Source: Buddleja alternifolia
Lineage: Eukaryota > Streptophyta > Magnoliopsida > Lamiales > Scrophulariaceae
Direction of reading: 5' to 3'
DNA: 64,000 nucleotides
NCBI GenBank assembly: GCA_019426215.1
Contig: CM033408.1
Span: forward strand, 31,227,953 to 31,291,952
The notes under the pieces are model-generated. The model made no database searches and had not been told where the DNA came from. It worked only from the letters and a program-made list of their open reading frames with translations. A program made the position numbers and the translations under genes. Below are positions 10,792-23,252 of the stretch, in pieces. The first letter of the stretch is position 1, and every line of letters begins with the position of its first letter.

Positions 10792-12599
10792 TGTAGCGCC
10801 CACCGATCACCTGGTGGCCCGCTACACCGCGACACTAGCTCGATCCACGAGACTGTCCTTTCTCGAGCTAGCGCTAAGCGTCAGAACTATACCAATTCTT
10901 CATCTACTAAAACTAAAAGAATTTCATTCCACTTAAACCAACAATACCTTATTCATCAGTCTTACACAATTAAACAATAACCCTATCAATTACAAATCTT
11001 CAAGCCAAAACATATACATACCCAATCGTACATCCCAAAACATTACTCCCTTTGATAGAAACAAACCAATGCTTCCTTTATTTCTCATTTCTCCATTTGT
11101 ATCCGACATTCTAAGCTTATCTGAAAAGGAAGAAAGAAGGAGGGGTGAGTCCGAATGACCCAGTGAGGTAGGCTAACGGCTTGCTTTACCTTATCAGGAG
11201 AGGTAGAATCTGCAGCGAAAATCAATAACGACATGGACATATACGATGGCAAGCAAAAGAATAGAATAACATATCACAAGTTAAATTAATCGAGTATGTT
11301 ACGTATGAATCAGAGGACATAACCCATGTACTTTTGTAATCATATCATGTGATCGTGATCCACCTTCCACTGTCCCATACCAGCAGGAGGCTTCACACCT
11401 TTATGTTCTATGAAGTGTTCCAGATGTCGGGATTCTAGTGGTGGCTCCTACGGGTTCAAGAGGTGGCCCCCGCCGTCGCGTGGCACTTTGTCCCGTATAG
11501 CACTTAGCTCCCTTCACTCTGCTTTTTCGAATCAAAGCTGTATATCAAGAAAATGACACATTGCAGATGGATGCCAGACTTCAGGATTCTAGAGGTGGCT
11601 CCTACGGGTTCAAGCGGTGGCCCCCGCCGTCACGTGGCACTTTGTCTCGTATAGCACTTAGCTCCCTTAGCCGACGGAATAGAGCCAAGAAGAATAATCG
11701 TTTCAACGAGTTTCCTACTAGAATATGTACACTGATTTGTATTCGAGCGAGAGCGAGCGAAAACAAGAACGATGGACTACAAATTGGGACACGGTTGGAC
11801 ACTTACCTTAGATGAGAATAAAAGTCTGATCAATGAAACTTTATGAGGTCACACTTGGCTATGATTTATTAGATAAAGGGAACGAAAAATGGTAAGCAAG
11901 ATCAAGTTGAAAGAATAAGAGAAACCCTCACAATAATAAACCGGCGTCGTTGCCTCGGCCTCGGAATCACGAAAGTATCCTTAAAAGAAAGAAGAAAGGA
12001 TGATGCTTCCTCCTACTGGATTTCTTTCTCCAGCTTTTCTTGTATTTGAGGTGGGATAGGAGCTGATTTTCAGAGAGTTTTCAGGCGTGGTGATGAGTGA
12101 GGTTGAAGGCTGAATTGGTGTATATATGGAGGTGTTGGTCAAAAAGGTAGAGAAAAAATAAATGGAGATTAATCCTCCATGGGCCACGTTTTTAGGCAAG
12201 ATGAGATGTGATTAGCTTAATTTGCCACCTCCTAATCTTCCTCCCCCTATTAGTGCATGTGGCTGTACGAATATATAGTATATATGTGCATGTGTTTGTG
12301 CCTATATATATATATGTGTAGGTAGGTATGGACACATTTAAATTTTAGTAATATACAATTGATAAAGGTAAATCTATATATTTCTGTATACATATATATA
12401 CATATGCCTTAAATGATATAATGCATCAACTATTCCACAATGAAATGCAAATATTTCACGTATAGATATAATAATAGTTATATAAGCAATTAGTAAAATA
12501 TTTTTGGTCGAACAAACATTGCTAAAATTGAATAAGCGGTAATTATAATGTTTACCTTCGCTTCTACGAAATTAGGAACTGAGAATATTGGGTGTTACA
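10792..12599. mobile_element. Solo LTR, 1,808 bp, 5-bp TSD
   Basis: Begins TGTAGCGCCCACC and ends TTGGGTGTTACA, so it has TG...CA termini. It is flanked by the perfect 5-bp duplication ATGTC (10787-10791 and 12600-12604). No gag, protease, RT or integrase frame and no second LTR are present, so this is a solo LTR left by recombination between two LTRs. From memory, TGTAGCGCCC starts are found in some plant Ty3/gypsy chromovirus LTRs; lineage assignment is inference. An 85-bp internal direct repeat lies at 11430-11514 and 11584-11668. Confidence 0.85.
11430..11668. repeat. 85-bp direct repeat inside the solo LTR
   Basis: Copies at 11430-11514 and 11584-11668, 154 bp apart, both start GGATTCTAG and run through CCTACGGGTTCAAG and CCCCCGCCGTC to AGCACTTAGCTCCCTT. 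They differ by a few substitutions. This is a tandem duplication within the LTR. Confidence 0.85.
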
Positions 12600-12687
12600 A
12601 TGTCACTTGCATATTTAAAAAAAAATTATACATTTATGTCGTTTATATGAGAATGAAATGTGAGATGAAACAAAACTTTGGAACAGG

Positions 12688-12871
12688 CAGTGACGGAGTC
12701 AGGGGCTGATAGTGGCAGCCGCCCCCTCAACTTTTGAAAATTATATTCTTTTTCCTATAAATTTTATATATTTTTTTTAATTTTAGCCCCGCAAAAAACC
12801 TTAACATATTTTTAAAAAAATCCTTTTTTTTGTATTCGCCCCAAAGGACCAAAATTCAGGCTCTGTCCTGG
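12688..12871. mobile_element. hAT-type MITE, 184 bp, 8-bp TSD
   Basis: Starts CAGTGACGGAGTCAGGGGC; the right end, read inverted, is CCAGGACAGAGCC. The flanks are GGAACAGG at 12680-12687 and 12872-12879, the 8-bp duplication expected for hAT elements. The internal CCGCCCCCTCAACTTTTG segment is shared with the elements at 56533-56950 and 60571-61381. Confidence 0.8.
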
Positions 12872-13014
12872 GGAACAGGTGATCCAATTTACAATTTTAC
12901 ACTCAAAAAGAAAAAAAAATGTTTTTATTTTTAATTTTAAAAAAAATTAAATAGAGGGTGGTTAAGTAATATTCCAATTTCGTGTGCGTCCTATTTAAGT
13001 GACATTTTATGAGA

Positions 13015-13200
13015 GTAAGAAAAAAGGACAATACTTCGGGAGTCCAATTCCTGAGCTATATTTACCACACAATGTATTAAGACATAATATATATATATAT
13101 ATATATATATATTTTAGTAGATTCCACACATATTTTAATACATTATGTGATGAATATGATCTAGGAGTTGAACTTCTCGTACCAACCAAATATCACTCAA
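13015..13200. repeat. Foldback element with (TA)n loop, copy 3
   Basis: The left arm has GGGAGTCCAATTCCTGAGC and ACACAATGTATTAAGACATA. A (TA)n loop lies at 13088-13111. The right arm has TTTTAATACATTATGTGATG and CTAGGAGTTGAACTTCTCG. It belongs to the same family as 1003-1190 and 1205-1400. Confidence 0.6.
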
Positions 13201-13494
13201 GAAAAAAGTGAAAGCCGTAAGGGCCAGGCCATCTTGTTTGTAACCACCCACCAGTCACCACCCCTGTGATCTCATTACTCCTTTTTGGCACGTAATTGCA
13301 AACTGTCTAATTAATATCACTAACTGATTGATAGACTTAAATTATAACAGAGAATAAATGCACAACTTAGAAATGGCTGTCTTTCACCAACACGTTATTT
13401 TGACCCAATCACAATTGAGCTGATTTTCAAAATGAATTTTTATTTTTTACCAATATGTAGGGTTCGAAATCTTGACATTCACTTGTATTATGCC

Positions 13495-13882
13495 TAATAA
13501 GATGAGCCGAGCTTGACCAAATTGCTCGATTCAAGTTCGAACTCGGCTAATTATTATAAAAGAGCTTATTTGAACTCGAGATAAATATAAAATAAATAAT
13601 ATAAATAATTAAACATAGATCATTATATATTTTCAAATATATTATTACTATTACATGTATGCATATTAGTTATAATTTTTTTTATTTTTTTTTGTACTTA
13701 AGGATCACAAGCCGGTTCATAAGCCCGAAGTAGGTATAATTGCGTTCAAGGTCGGTTCATAAGCACGAAGCAGGTTCAATTTATGTCAACTCAACTCCTT
13801 AGGCTTGATTTTTCAAACTCGATCGAGCTCTAATTGAGCCGGTTCTTGTCACACTCAAGACAAGGTGGGAGCACTTGACATG

Positions 13883-13923
<41 letters not shown>
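13495..13923. repeat. GAGCTCG-type repeat remnant and (AAT)n microsatellite
   Basis: Bases 13495-13850 carry GATGAGCCGAGCTTGACCAA at the left and CTCGATCGAGCTCTAATTGA at the right, a diverged relative of 39578-39969. A perfect (AAT)n array of about 14 units follows at 13882-13923. Confidence 0.55.
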
Positions 13924-15732
13924 TGTTATTATCTTTTTTTCAGGGGTTCAACTGAAATTTAACGAGGAATGAGGGTTGATATGTCAATTATTAGCATCTT
14001 GCTGGAGACACATCAAATGACGAATGTGAAAGTTTCGTGGGACAATGAAAATGAAAATCCAATTTTAAAAATCTATTTCCATTAATGAAGGAGCGTCCCT
14101 GTCAGGTGGATTTATTTCACAAATAGAATTTTCAATTTAAGAATTAAAAACATAAGAAATAAATACAAATGAAAAGGCAAAAAAACATATTCGGTTTGGA
14201 AGTTACTTGTGGGTATAATTTTTCTGTAATTTTTTATTTTTTTGGTCAGGTGAGGTGTAAAATTTAGAGTTGACTCATATTTTCTTTGGTTTGTCGGCCA
14301 CTTACAAATAGTGAACAATGTTATATACTTAATTACTTATATGTCATTGTTTGGTTTTCGATCGTTATTTCACCTTTTCTAATTTTAACAAAAGACTTAT
14401 AATTAATTCACTTGGATGGATTTAATACATTGATATTTTAAAATCAAGATGAAGTAAAAAATCAATGTAAGCTAAGCCGGTGACACAGTATTTCTCACAT
14501 ATATTTAAGTTGTAAAATTGAACCGGACAGTATTTAGCCACATCTCGATCTCTCCTAAATCGGGAAATACCCGACTATAGTACTATGTTCTCTCTTTCTC
14601 CTATGACCCCATCTCTCCCCTCTTCCTTTTTTTTTTAACCCCTTTTACCTCACTACCCTGCTCCTTGTACCACATTTCTTTGTCGCCTTCCCAATTACTG
14701 TCTACTGTCATCGTTTAATCCACCTCTCTCTCTCTCTCTCAATTTCAATCTCCTTATAGTAAAGCAACAAGATATTCATGTTTTTGACCAAGTTTTGCTC
14801 CATGAGTGATATTTACAGCGACAAATAGTCTAGACTTTGTTTAGTTTTTCTTTTGTAATTGTTATTTTTTTTTCTCTTGAATAAGAGTCCTAGTCTCTTG
14901 TGTGAGAGTTTTATTCATTGTTCTTGAATCCTTAAAATATGTTATTAATTAGGTACTTTAATAGTTATTACTTTGTTTGAGATGGATTATCTATTCTATT
15001 GTTTTCTATATTGTTAAATTTTCATTATTGAAATGAAAGTCATCCAAGTTACCAACAAATAGTCGACCCTAACACCAACAAATTACAGTTCAATTTTACT
15101 CAAATTTTTACCAAGCTTAATAAACTGTGTTTAAATTAGGTTTAAATGTAAATTTAATGGAGCGTGAACGAGCTTTAACCAATTATAACTCGAGTAACTT
15201 GACTTTTTTATACATATTTTATTATTATTTTACTAATTAGATCAAACTTGAAACAAAAATCATTTTGTATAAAACAAAACAATATTTTCAAGTTTGATTG
15301 ATTATACTTAACGAATTAACTTTAATAAATTTTTAGCAATCGATCTTTAGTCCATCGTGAGGTAGTTTAACTTACTTTTAGGCCTAATATGCATTAGGGA
15401 TGTAATTTTGAAGTCTAAGAACATTGAATTTGTTGAATATGCCTTAACTTATATAATAGTTTTGAACACCTATTAGCCCATTTTATTTTTAAAAATAAAA
15501 CTTAAATAACTTTTGAATTACTACTGCAAAAATTCTCTTGATATTTTCAAAACAAGTTTTAAATAATATTTCAATTAGCAAGACAATAATTATTCCAATA
15601 TTGAGTAATCAAAAAAATGCGATAAAAATGTTTGTACAATAATATTTATACTAGGTATAGATCTCTTGATGCATTATATAGTCTTTTCCTAATAAAATAT
15701 TACAACATTTAACATCAATAATTTTTCATCCC
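13924..15732. other. Gene-free AT-rich stretch
   Basis: No gene was recognised. Around 14770-15040 the sequence (TTTTCTCTTGAATAAGAGTC, GTGTGAGAGTTTTATTCATT, then TTTCATTATTGAAATGAAA) resembles the 3' end of a plant LINE and is similar to 29690-29860, but it is too decayed to delimit. Confidence 0.35.
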
Positions 15733-16198
15733 TGATGAGGAGTAATTTCATAATTTTATCAAGTGACACGTGGCATTACCAAAATCTGACAAGTGTGCAC
15801 CAATTACAATTAAGTCAAGGGGCTAAGGCTAAGGTCTTTTAATTTGGCCAAGGTCTCTTGGTTTGATTCAAACTTAACTAAGGATCCCAACCTCCCCGGG
15901 AGTCCTTTTCCGTATCTAGAGTAAATCCGAGGTCTAACGTGGTATAAAATAGGAGACCTCGGCTCCAGGTAAAGGGGGCCTTTTTTAAAAACTTACTTTA
16001 AAATCCGCCATCTCTCAAGTTCTAACTTAAGCATCGGAGGGCCTACCCCTGGGGACGACCCCGGGGTTCTGTTTTGCAGGTTGATACAAATCGCCGGTTA
16101 TCCTCGGACCCAACCTCTGACGACCGTTCGGCCTCGGATCCCACCTTTTTTACATTGTGAGTTCTCGGATCTAGTCCTTCGATTTTCATACGTTATCA
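15733..16198. mobile_element. Solo LTR, 466 bp, 5-bp TSD
   Basis: Begins TGATGAGGAGTAATTTC and ends CATACGTTATCA (TG...CA). The flanking duplication ATCCC is perfect (15728-15732 and 16199-16203). A TATA-like TATAAAATAGG lies near 15942, as expected for an LTR promoter. There is no internal domain or second LTR. The sequence is much more G+C-rich than its surroundings. Confidence 0.85.
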
Positions 16199-17633
16199 AT
16201 CCCCAAATAATACAATAATATGTTCACTCATTACCTTACAATATATAAAAGATAGTATAAAGAATGAACCAAATAAAACTTTTATTTCAATTATTATTTA
16301 TTCTCAACATTTTTATTTCATCAAAATGTGCCATTTTAATTTACATTTATGTTAGACTAATGGCTTCATTAACCCTTGTTTTATGAGATATTTGACCACT
16401 TTATTTTCATCATTAATGGGCCTATTTATATTGTGATTATGATGATTTTTTATATTGTTAGTGGCTCATTAAGTCTCTTGTAACGGTCAAACTCTATTTT
16501 ACTATATATAGAGGTCATAGTTCATTTTATTGGAACATGTGATATTGTGAGAGTTTTATGAGAATATATTTTATACTTCCCACAAGAGTTTGTGTTTTGG
16601 CAACATGATGGTGGATTGGTTCATAGTCTACTCGTGGATGTGCACTCAAAATGAGACACCACTATGAGTTAATGAGTTTTATCCTGTAGTCATAATCACA
16701 GGTCATAACCTACACGTAGGGAGGCAATTGTGACTTTAGAATGACAACGTTGTGACTCTCCGTTGCTACTGTGTCATATTTACCAAATTTTATATGATTT
16801 GATCATATTTATATATTATGAAGTTATGATAATTCTATTGTATATATTGTTGATATTATTTTATTATTCTATAATCACAAAATATTTTCAATAAAGTTCA
16901 TGTCAGTAATCAAATAAAGTGGCGTTTGACGAAAATATGATGATGTCATGAGATGGTTAAGCAGAATTTTTTTTGTATATACCGATGTGAGACTCAATTG
17001 CATGCACCAAGATATAACAAAAATTAATAAAAAAAATGTATATTCAATGTAAAAACAAGTCACATATTTTATTTTATTTTTTGTTGTATCTTGGTGCATG
17101 CAACAGAGTCCTACACCGGGTGTATATAAGAATTTTTCTTGGAATGCACGTATCAACATGAATTGATAACGTTTCAATTTAACTCGACTAAGATTTTCCA
17201 TAAGTTGTAGATCGCATTTATATTGTTGTTAATGTTTTTTTCTGACCACATGAAATCTTTTATTACAAAATGGTGTTGCATTTTGTATTTCTCTAAAGGA
17301 AGAAAAGAGCTCCGTCAGACAAAACTATAGTGGTTTTTTTTTTTTTTAAAAAATTTCTAAATACATAATGGATATCCTAATCAAAGAACTTTAACCACTA
17401 CAATTTCTTTCATAGTTTATTAGGATATATAAACAAAATGTGCTCATTGCAGTAAGAACCTAGAAACTTAACCATTAAAACTCTGAATTTATATGATGAA
17501 AAGTATAACTTAATCGCATGGTAAACTATTGCGTTTGATGTATTGGATCTGAGCCAAAAATAAAAATTAATGTTTTGGACAAATCCGTGGACTATATTTT
17601 AAATAAATTTTGTTTGTTAAGCCAATCACATAT
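16199..17633. other. Gene-free stretch with an LTR-like segment and a foldback
   Basis: Around 16345-16800 the text (TGTTAGACTAATGG..., CTTGTAACGGTCAAACTC, ACTATATATAGAGG) looks like part of a copia-type LTR, but I could not find its ends. At 16963-17138 an inverted repeat pairs AATTGCATGCACCAAGATA with TATCTTGGTGCATGCAA, with outer AGAATTTTT/AAAAATTCT ends. No gene is seen apart from these. Confidence 0.5.
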
Positions 17634-17705
17634 GGTCCCATGGTCTAGTGGTCAGGACATTGGACTCTGAATCCAGTAACCCGAGTTCAAGTCTCGGTGG
17701 GACCT
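17634..17705 (+). tRNA. tRNA-Gln (anticodon CUG)
   Basis: A full cloverleaf can be drawn. The acceptor pairs GGTCCCA with TGGGACC. The anticodon stem TTGGA/TCCAG bears the loop CTCTGAA with anticodon CTG, which reads CAG codons for glutamine. The T stem is CCGAG/CTCGG with TTCAAGT. Length is 72 nt with discriminator T, no intron, and a T-run at 17708-17712 as the Pol III terminator. It matches my memory of plant tRNA-Gln(CUG) almost base for base, so it is probably functional. CCA is not encoded, as usual for nuclear tRNAs. Confidence 0.97.
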
Positions 17706-18739
17706 TATTTTTCAAATAAATTTTTTTTTGTCATCACAATCTCTGTTTCCACTCCCTTTTTCTTCTAATAAATATATATATATGTACATATATATCATAT
17801 ATATAAATCTTTCATCTATGTTTTGTGCACAATTTACTCATCAGTAACTTGAACTTCAATTTTGGCAGTCTGCCACTTTTAAGTCTCCTCAAGTCTAAGG
17901 ACACAATGCTCAAGCTCAATCATTTACACATTTCCCAATCCCTCGTTCTTCAAATCTACCAATACTCCGGATCCAAGACAATCGAAGTCATTTATGTAAT
18001 TAAACTCATAACAGGTGAACGATTGAGATTGCCTCGTAAAACAACGTTCGCCCAGAAACCACTCCTCCCCAAATAATTTGAGGCGACGGACATTTTACTC
18101 AGACTTAAGTATCAAATCCACCAAACAAGTAATATATTACAATGACAGGGGCCATGGGACACATATAATCCCCCTCGATGCATTACCGTTCCTTCGCTCT
18201 CTCTAAGAGGAAAAGGTCACTCTCTTGCCCCTCTTCTCTCTTTGCGCTTCGGGTGCACCCCTTTAGCATGACCAATTCCTCGCGCTTCTGGTTAGATTTG
18301 TAAGAATTTATAAAATCGCCATTTCCATTTAAAGAAATAAATCGATTTAGATCGAAGGACAGGTAATCAAATACCATAATTTACAATTCACCATTATGAC
18401 CAATAGATACTGTAAAATTACAGAAAAAAATTGCCTTCAAAGAAATAAGCACAAAGAACCACCACTATTCCAACCCCAGCTGCTTCTTAAACCCTGCCCA
18501 GAAAAAAAACAAGAAACAAAGAAAAAAAGTCTCTTAAAAATCTCTAAACAATTGGCTTTCACTGTCACGACTACCAAACACGCCCTTAAATTTCGAGTCC
18601 CATTTTTCACAAAGTCGAGGAGAATGTACATCGAAACCTAACATCAAAGACATCCAAAATGTGGAGCCTTTTTCAACATTATTACCAAAAGAATCAAGAA
18701 AATCAGCTTTCGTTATGGACGGTTGTGATCGCTTCTAGG
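17706..18739. other. Intergenic spacer and 3' flank of the LRR-RLK
   Basis: No gene was recognised. The right part (about 18400-18739) probably holds the 3' UTR of the minus-strand LRR receptor kinase. Confidence 0.4.
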
Positions 18740-21700
18740 TTAGTCCTCGTTTCCTCTCTCTACATCCAAAGGCTCGGGAAAAATCTCATTAGAGTGCCGT
18801 CTACTCGAGGACGAATGACCATTCCCATGACCATTTTCACCGCTTCCCGAAGAACCTGTTTTCGATTGCTTGAAACTACTTGCACCTTCAACTTTACGGG
18901 ACGGGGCCGATGATGTGGCGGCTACGTCAGATGAGCTATGGCGCCAGCTGCCAAATAGGGCGGCGTTCCACGACCCTCTAGATGAGGTTGTCCTAAGCCT
19001 CGCCGAACCACTAGTGTGCTCATCTCTTACAACCTTAAGAGGATTTTCCAAAGCTTTAAGAATGTAACGCATTAGGGGACGTCTAGTAGGCTTCGGGTTA
19101 AGACAAGACCTAGCAACGATCGCCATCGCCCATACTTCCTCCAAGAGATCTTCATCTATCACTAATGACGGGTCCAGGATGTTTGTGACGAGCTCCTTAT
19201 CGTATATGCTAATGTTGGGTAAAGTTGCTTCCAACCACTCCTTTGTTGTGGTGTCCGTGGAGGAACTAATCCCGAGCTTACCGGTTACGAGCTCGAGTAG
19301 AACTTTTCCAAAGCAGTATACATCATATGCACATGTGGCATTAGGCGTACCTGGTAATTATCATGGAAATTTAATTTAGAATAGTAATTTAGGAATTTAA
19401 TGAGATTTAGTGACCAAAATATTAACAATCCGTTTTTAAGCTTAATACGAGCTTAGTAAATAAACATCATGAAGCATATTTAGTGGTTTCTATTAGTGTG
19501 GCAGCTACTTCATATACCAAACAAACAATATAATAGAGCATATTCAATCAATTAAGTATAGTCACATATTAAAGCTCTTATGCTTTATAAAGCAAGAATC
19601 AAGAATCCATACTTTGAGCCGTCATCTGCAGAATCCGATAATAGTTACTTTCTTTGATATACTTTTATTTCACCAAAATGGTCTTTAAACAAAAATTTAT
19701 CTTTTATGGGATTTCAGAATCTATTCCGGAGTAGCCAAACCTACTCAAATTGTTTGCCTTTTAATTTCAAGAAAAAACTATTCCTATTCTGAGAAAAAGA
19801 TATAATTTGCTTGCATTATGAAAGGTAATATTAAATTCTTAATTACATAACAACGTAAGTAAATATCGAAGATGAACTGCAAATTACCAAGAATAAAAGC
19901 AACAAAAAAGCAATTTTTTTACCGACACAAGGATAATTTATAGATACAGAAAGAAAAAGAAGATAATAACACAAGGAAAATCACAATTAAAGAAACTAGA
20001 CGTACCTGAAGCACCTTGGTCCGATGTCCTGCACATAGGAACAAAAAAAGTCATAATCCCAATAAAGCATTGTATACTAGTGCAACAAATTTCACATTAA
20101 TGAAACAAAAAAGGCTCTTCAAAGTCGAAAATTCTAATTTCAGCCGACAATATGTACAAATTTATAATTATACCAACTTTAAATGCTCTATCACATTTTT
20201 ATTGCGCATTTATTTCCATTGCATTAGACCCCACAACAGTCGGACAAAAAAAAAGTTGCTGCTATTTTTAGCTTCACTTAAAAGATAGGAACAGTACGTG
20301 TAAAAATATATTCAGCAATAGGGATATTGAAGAGGAAATACTCACTGTGGCAACCGTAGCAACCTTGTAATCCTACTTTGATGAGTTTCACCTTCTTGAG
20401 CACAAACCTCACTTAAGCTTCCTAATCTCACCTCATATTTGTCATCAAGAAGTATGCTGCTGGCTTGAACGTCCCTTCAAGAATACAAAACAACTAAGTG
20501 ACATTGTTTGTTGGGAGATTAAAGGGACAAGATAGATGCAGTAAAGAATTTCTGAATCCCCTAGATATCAGCATTAAGGATTGCTCGAGTATTCAAATGC
20601 TCTTTCTCATTTCTTGCATGTTCATTAATTTCTTGTTATACTAAGGGTTTGAGTTCTAGGAATAAATTTTTTCACACAAGTGGTATTAAAGAAAAAGTAA
20701 AAAATGTTGTTTAATTTATTTATAAAATATAGTGAGTGACGAGCATGAAAGCTCAAGAAAAAGCGTTCATGAATAAATACGCAAAATTGTAGCCAAATTG
20801 TCAAAATTATTTCCAGTGAAAAAGTTTTGTTAATCATATTTTGTTATATGCTGCATCCCCAACTTACACTCATTTTAATTCTGTTTGTTCATCCAACTCC
20901 AGTTGAGAACGTAAATTAGCGCGCACAATAAGGTATAATGAATGAACACCAAAATGGGAGACGAAGAAAAAAATAAATTACTCCACTAAACTAGATTTTT
21001 GCCATCTGAATGCTGTGTGAAATAATAAATGCTAGTATCATCATTGTTGGATTTTCGGTTAAAACAAATTTCACCAGGCACCTTATCAGTAGCTTAAAAT
21101 GGTAGGACATAGAAAACATTAACAATCACTCTTGTCCCAGAAAGCGACCACTATTTGACCAATTAGCTTATATTCCCTAGTTTCAACAAATCAAAACTAT
21201 TGAACTTAGACACAAAGTACACAAAATATCCTCTATTTTACAAGATTTAGCAAATAAGTCGAAAATGGAAATGCAAAAAATGTGAGTCCAATAGTACCTG
21301 TGAACAAGTGGTGGAGTACATTCATGATGCAAGTACGAAAGACCCTCAGCAGCTCCAATAGCAATTTTGAGTCTCGTTATCCAATCCAACGACTGCAAAC
21401 TATCATCATCTGAACTTGTTTTCTTGAACAAAGAGCTGCACAGGTCTCCATTCGGCATATATTTGTAAACAAGAAACTTCTCATTCTCATTCTCCAAGCA
21501 ATGCCCCAATAAAGGAACCAATCTGGCATGAGAAACTTTACTAAAAAGATCCAATTCCAACATATACGCTTCCCTTTTAGCCGATGAATTCAAATCTATT
21601 CTTTTTATAACCACAGCAATTCCACCTTCAAGTTTTCCACTAAAAAGATCACCCGAATGACCATTTTTTATCAGATTTGCATCATTAAACTCGCCCGTGG

Positions 21701-23252
21701 CATCAAGAATCTGTTGATATGTAAATGAATCTCCGACACTTGCAAAATTCAAAGATACTCCAGGGGGTGGGGGGTTTTCACCTCGGGGAGGAACAGGGCC
21801 CACAACAGTTCCTCTTTGGTTTGTCGTACTCGTACCCCTCCTACGCTTGCAATAAATGAACATTACAATGATAATTACCAATAATGCAATGAGCCCAACT
21901 CCTCCAAGAACAGAAGCTAAAATAATAACTGATTTGTGGCTCTTCTTGTTGGGTTTTGAATTTTGCGTGACATTTCTCTCTCCAAAATTATCAAACACCA
22001 AATTCCTATCAGCATAAAACGAGGCACATTCTGTTCTGCTCCTCTGACTATTTAAATTTCTCAGGCAATTCCCACCAAGAGATGTGTTGCCACGTGCATA
22101 AACTGGAACGGGACCCTCGAAATAATTGCCCGACAAGTCAATAAAACCAAATCTCCTAATTACAGGTGTAAGATTTCCATAGAACAAATTCCGTGAAATG
22201 TTGAATACTGCAATAGCAGCATTAGCACTTGAACTGACATTTGGCAGTGTACCGGTAAAATTATTCATAGACGCGTCGAGGAATTGCAACGAGGGAGTTG
22301 ACCATAAAACATCAGGAAAGTCACCATTAAAGCCATTATGACTCAAATCCACAAGCTGCAACTGAGTCAAATTAGGGAAAAGATTACTAGGCAAAGATCC
22401 CGAAAATAAATTATTCCCGAGTATTAAACGCTGCAAGTTTCTCAAAGCTCCCAATTCCGGAGGAACTGACCCTGATAGAGAATTAAACCCGAGATCGAGT
22501 TCAACTAAACTAGAAAGATTACTGAGTTGGACGGGTATCGAAGACGACAAACTATTCCCCGAAAGATTCAAAAACTGCAATCTAGACAAACTCCCAAATC
22601 CAGAAGGTATCTCACCAGACAAGAAATTCGACGATATATCAAGAACAGTAAGGTTCCCTAAACCATCCAATGTAGCCGGAACAACCCCCGTTAACAGATT
22701 TCGCGAAAGATCAAACACGGAAAGCCTAAACAACTGTCCTAAACTCGATGGAACTACACCGGTAAGATTGTTATCAGATAAATGTAGTTCAACTAAGCTA
22801 CTCAAATTGCCAAGAGTGGATGGAATAGCACCATTAACCAAACAAGACCTAAGATCAAGCACCTGGAGCGAACCAAGCTGCAATCCAAACCACTCGGGGA
22901 TCGGCCCCGGAACCGCGAAATTCGAAGCATTGAAAGACGATAAAAGGGTCAAATTTTGAAGGGCATCAACTGAAAATTGAGGGTTTTGATTCCCCCTTCT
23001 AGTCCTCCTAAACCCTGAAATGTTGATACCCGTGACCCGCCCATTTGTGCATTGGATACCCGCCCATAATGTACACGGGTCGGATTTTATAGGCCACTCT
23101 CTGGACCTTAACCCTAATGAAGATCTTAACTGAAGCAAAGCTAATCTCTCTTGCCAAGAAATTAATATTTGTTGTTGCGATAATGTATAATCAAATAGAA
23201 TGAAAATTAAAGCTACAGTAATAAAAACCACCCTGCTATACCGATCCACCAT
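18740..23252 (-). CDS. LRR receptor-like (pseudo)kinase, At2g16250 type (4 exons)
   Basis: Exons on the complement: 21298-23252, 20346-20474, 20006-20028 (only 23 nt) and 18740-19350. All junctions are GT-AG and phases agree; 905 aa. An in-frame upstream ATG at 23277-23279 would add nine residues. I chose MVDRYS because Arabidopsis At2g16250, as remembered, starts MVD and because of a possible 5'-UTR intron acceptor at 23258-23260. Order: signal peptide (about 1-26, hydrophobic VVFITVALIFILF), LRRN-type cap with DPCTLWAGIQC, about ten LRRs, membrane segment at about 442-467, kinase-like domain, and a Ser-rich tail. VVIK Lys550 and HRD 651-653 are kept, but the catalytic loop reads HRDVQASS and the DFG position reads LGS (669-671), so catalysis is doubtful. 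It is likely a plasma-membrane signalling receptor or co-receptor; its ligand is unknown. Confidence 0.93.

Noticed and set aside
11561..11815. Open frames on both strands at 11.56-11.8 kb
   Set aside because: They lie inside the solo LTR, overlap its direct repeat and resemble no protein.
13007..13211. Open frames across 13.0-13.2 kb on both strands
   Set aside because: They read through a foldback and a (TA)n loop, giving IYIYIY runs typical of microsatellites.
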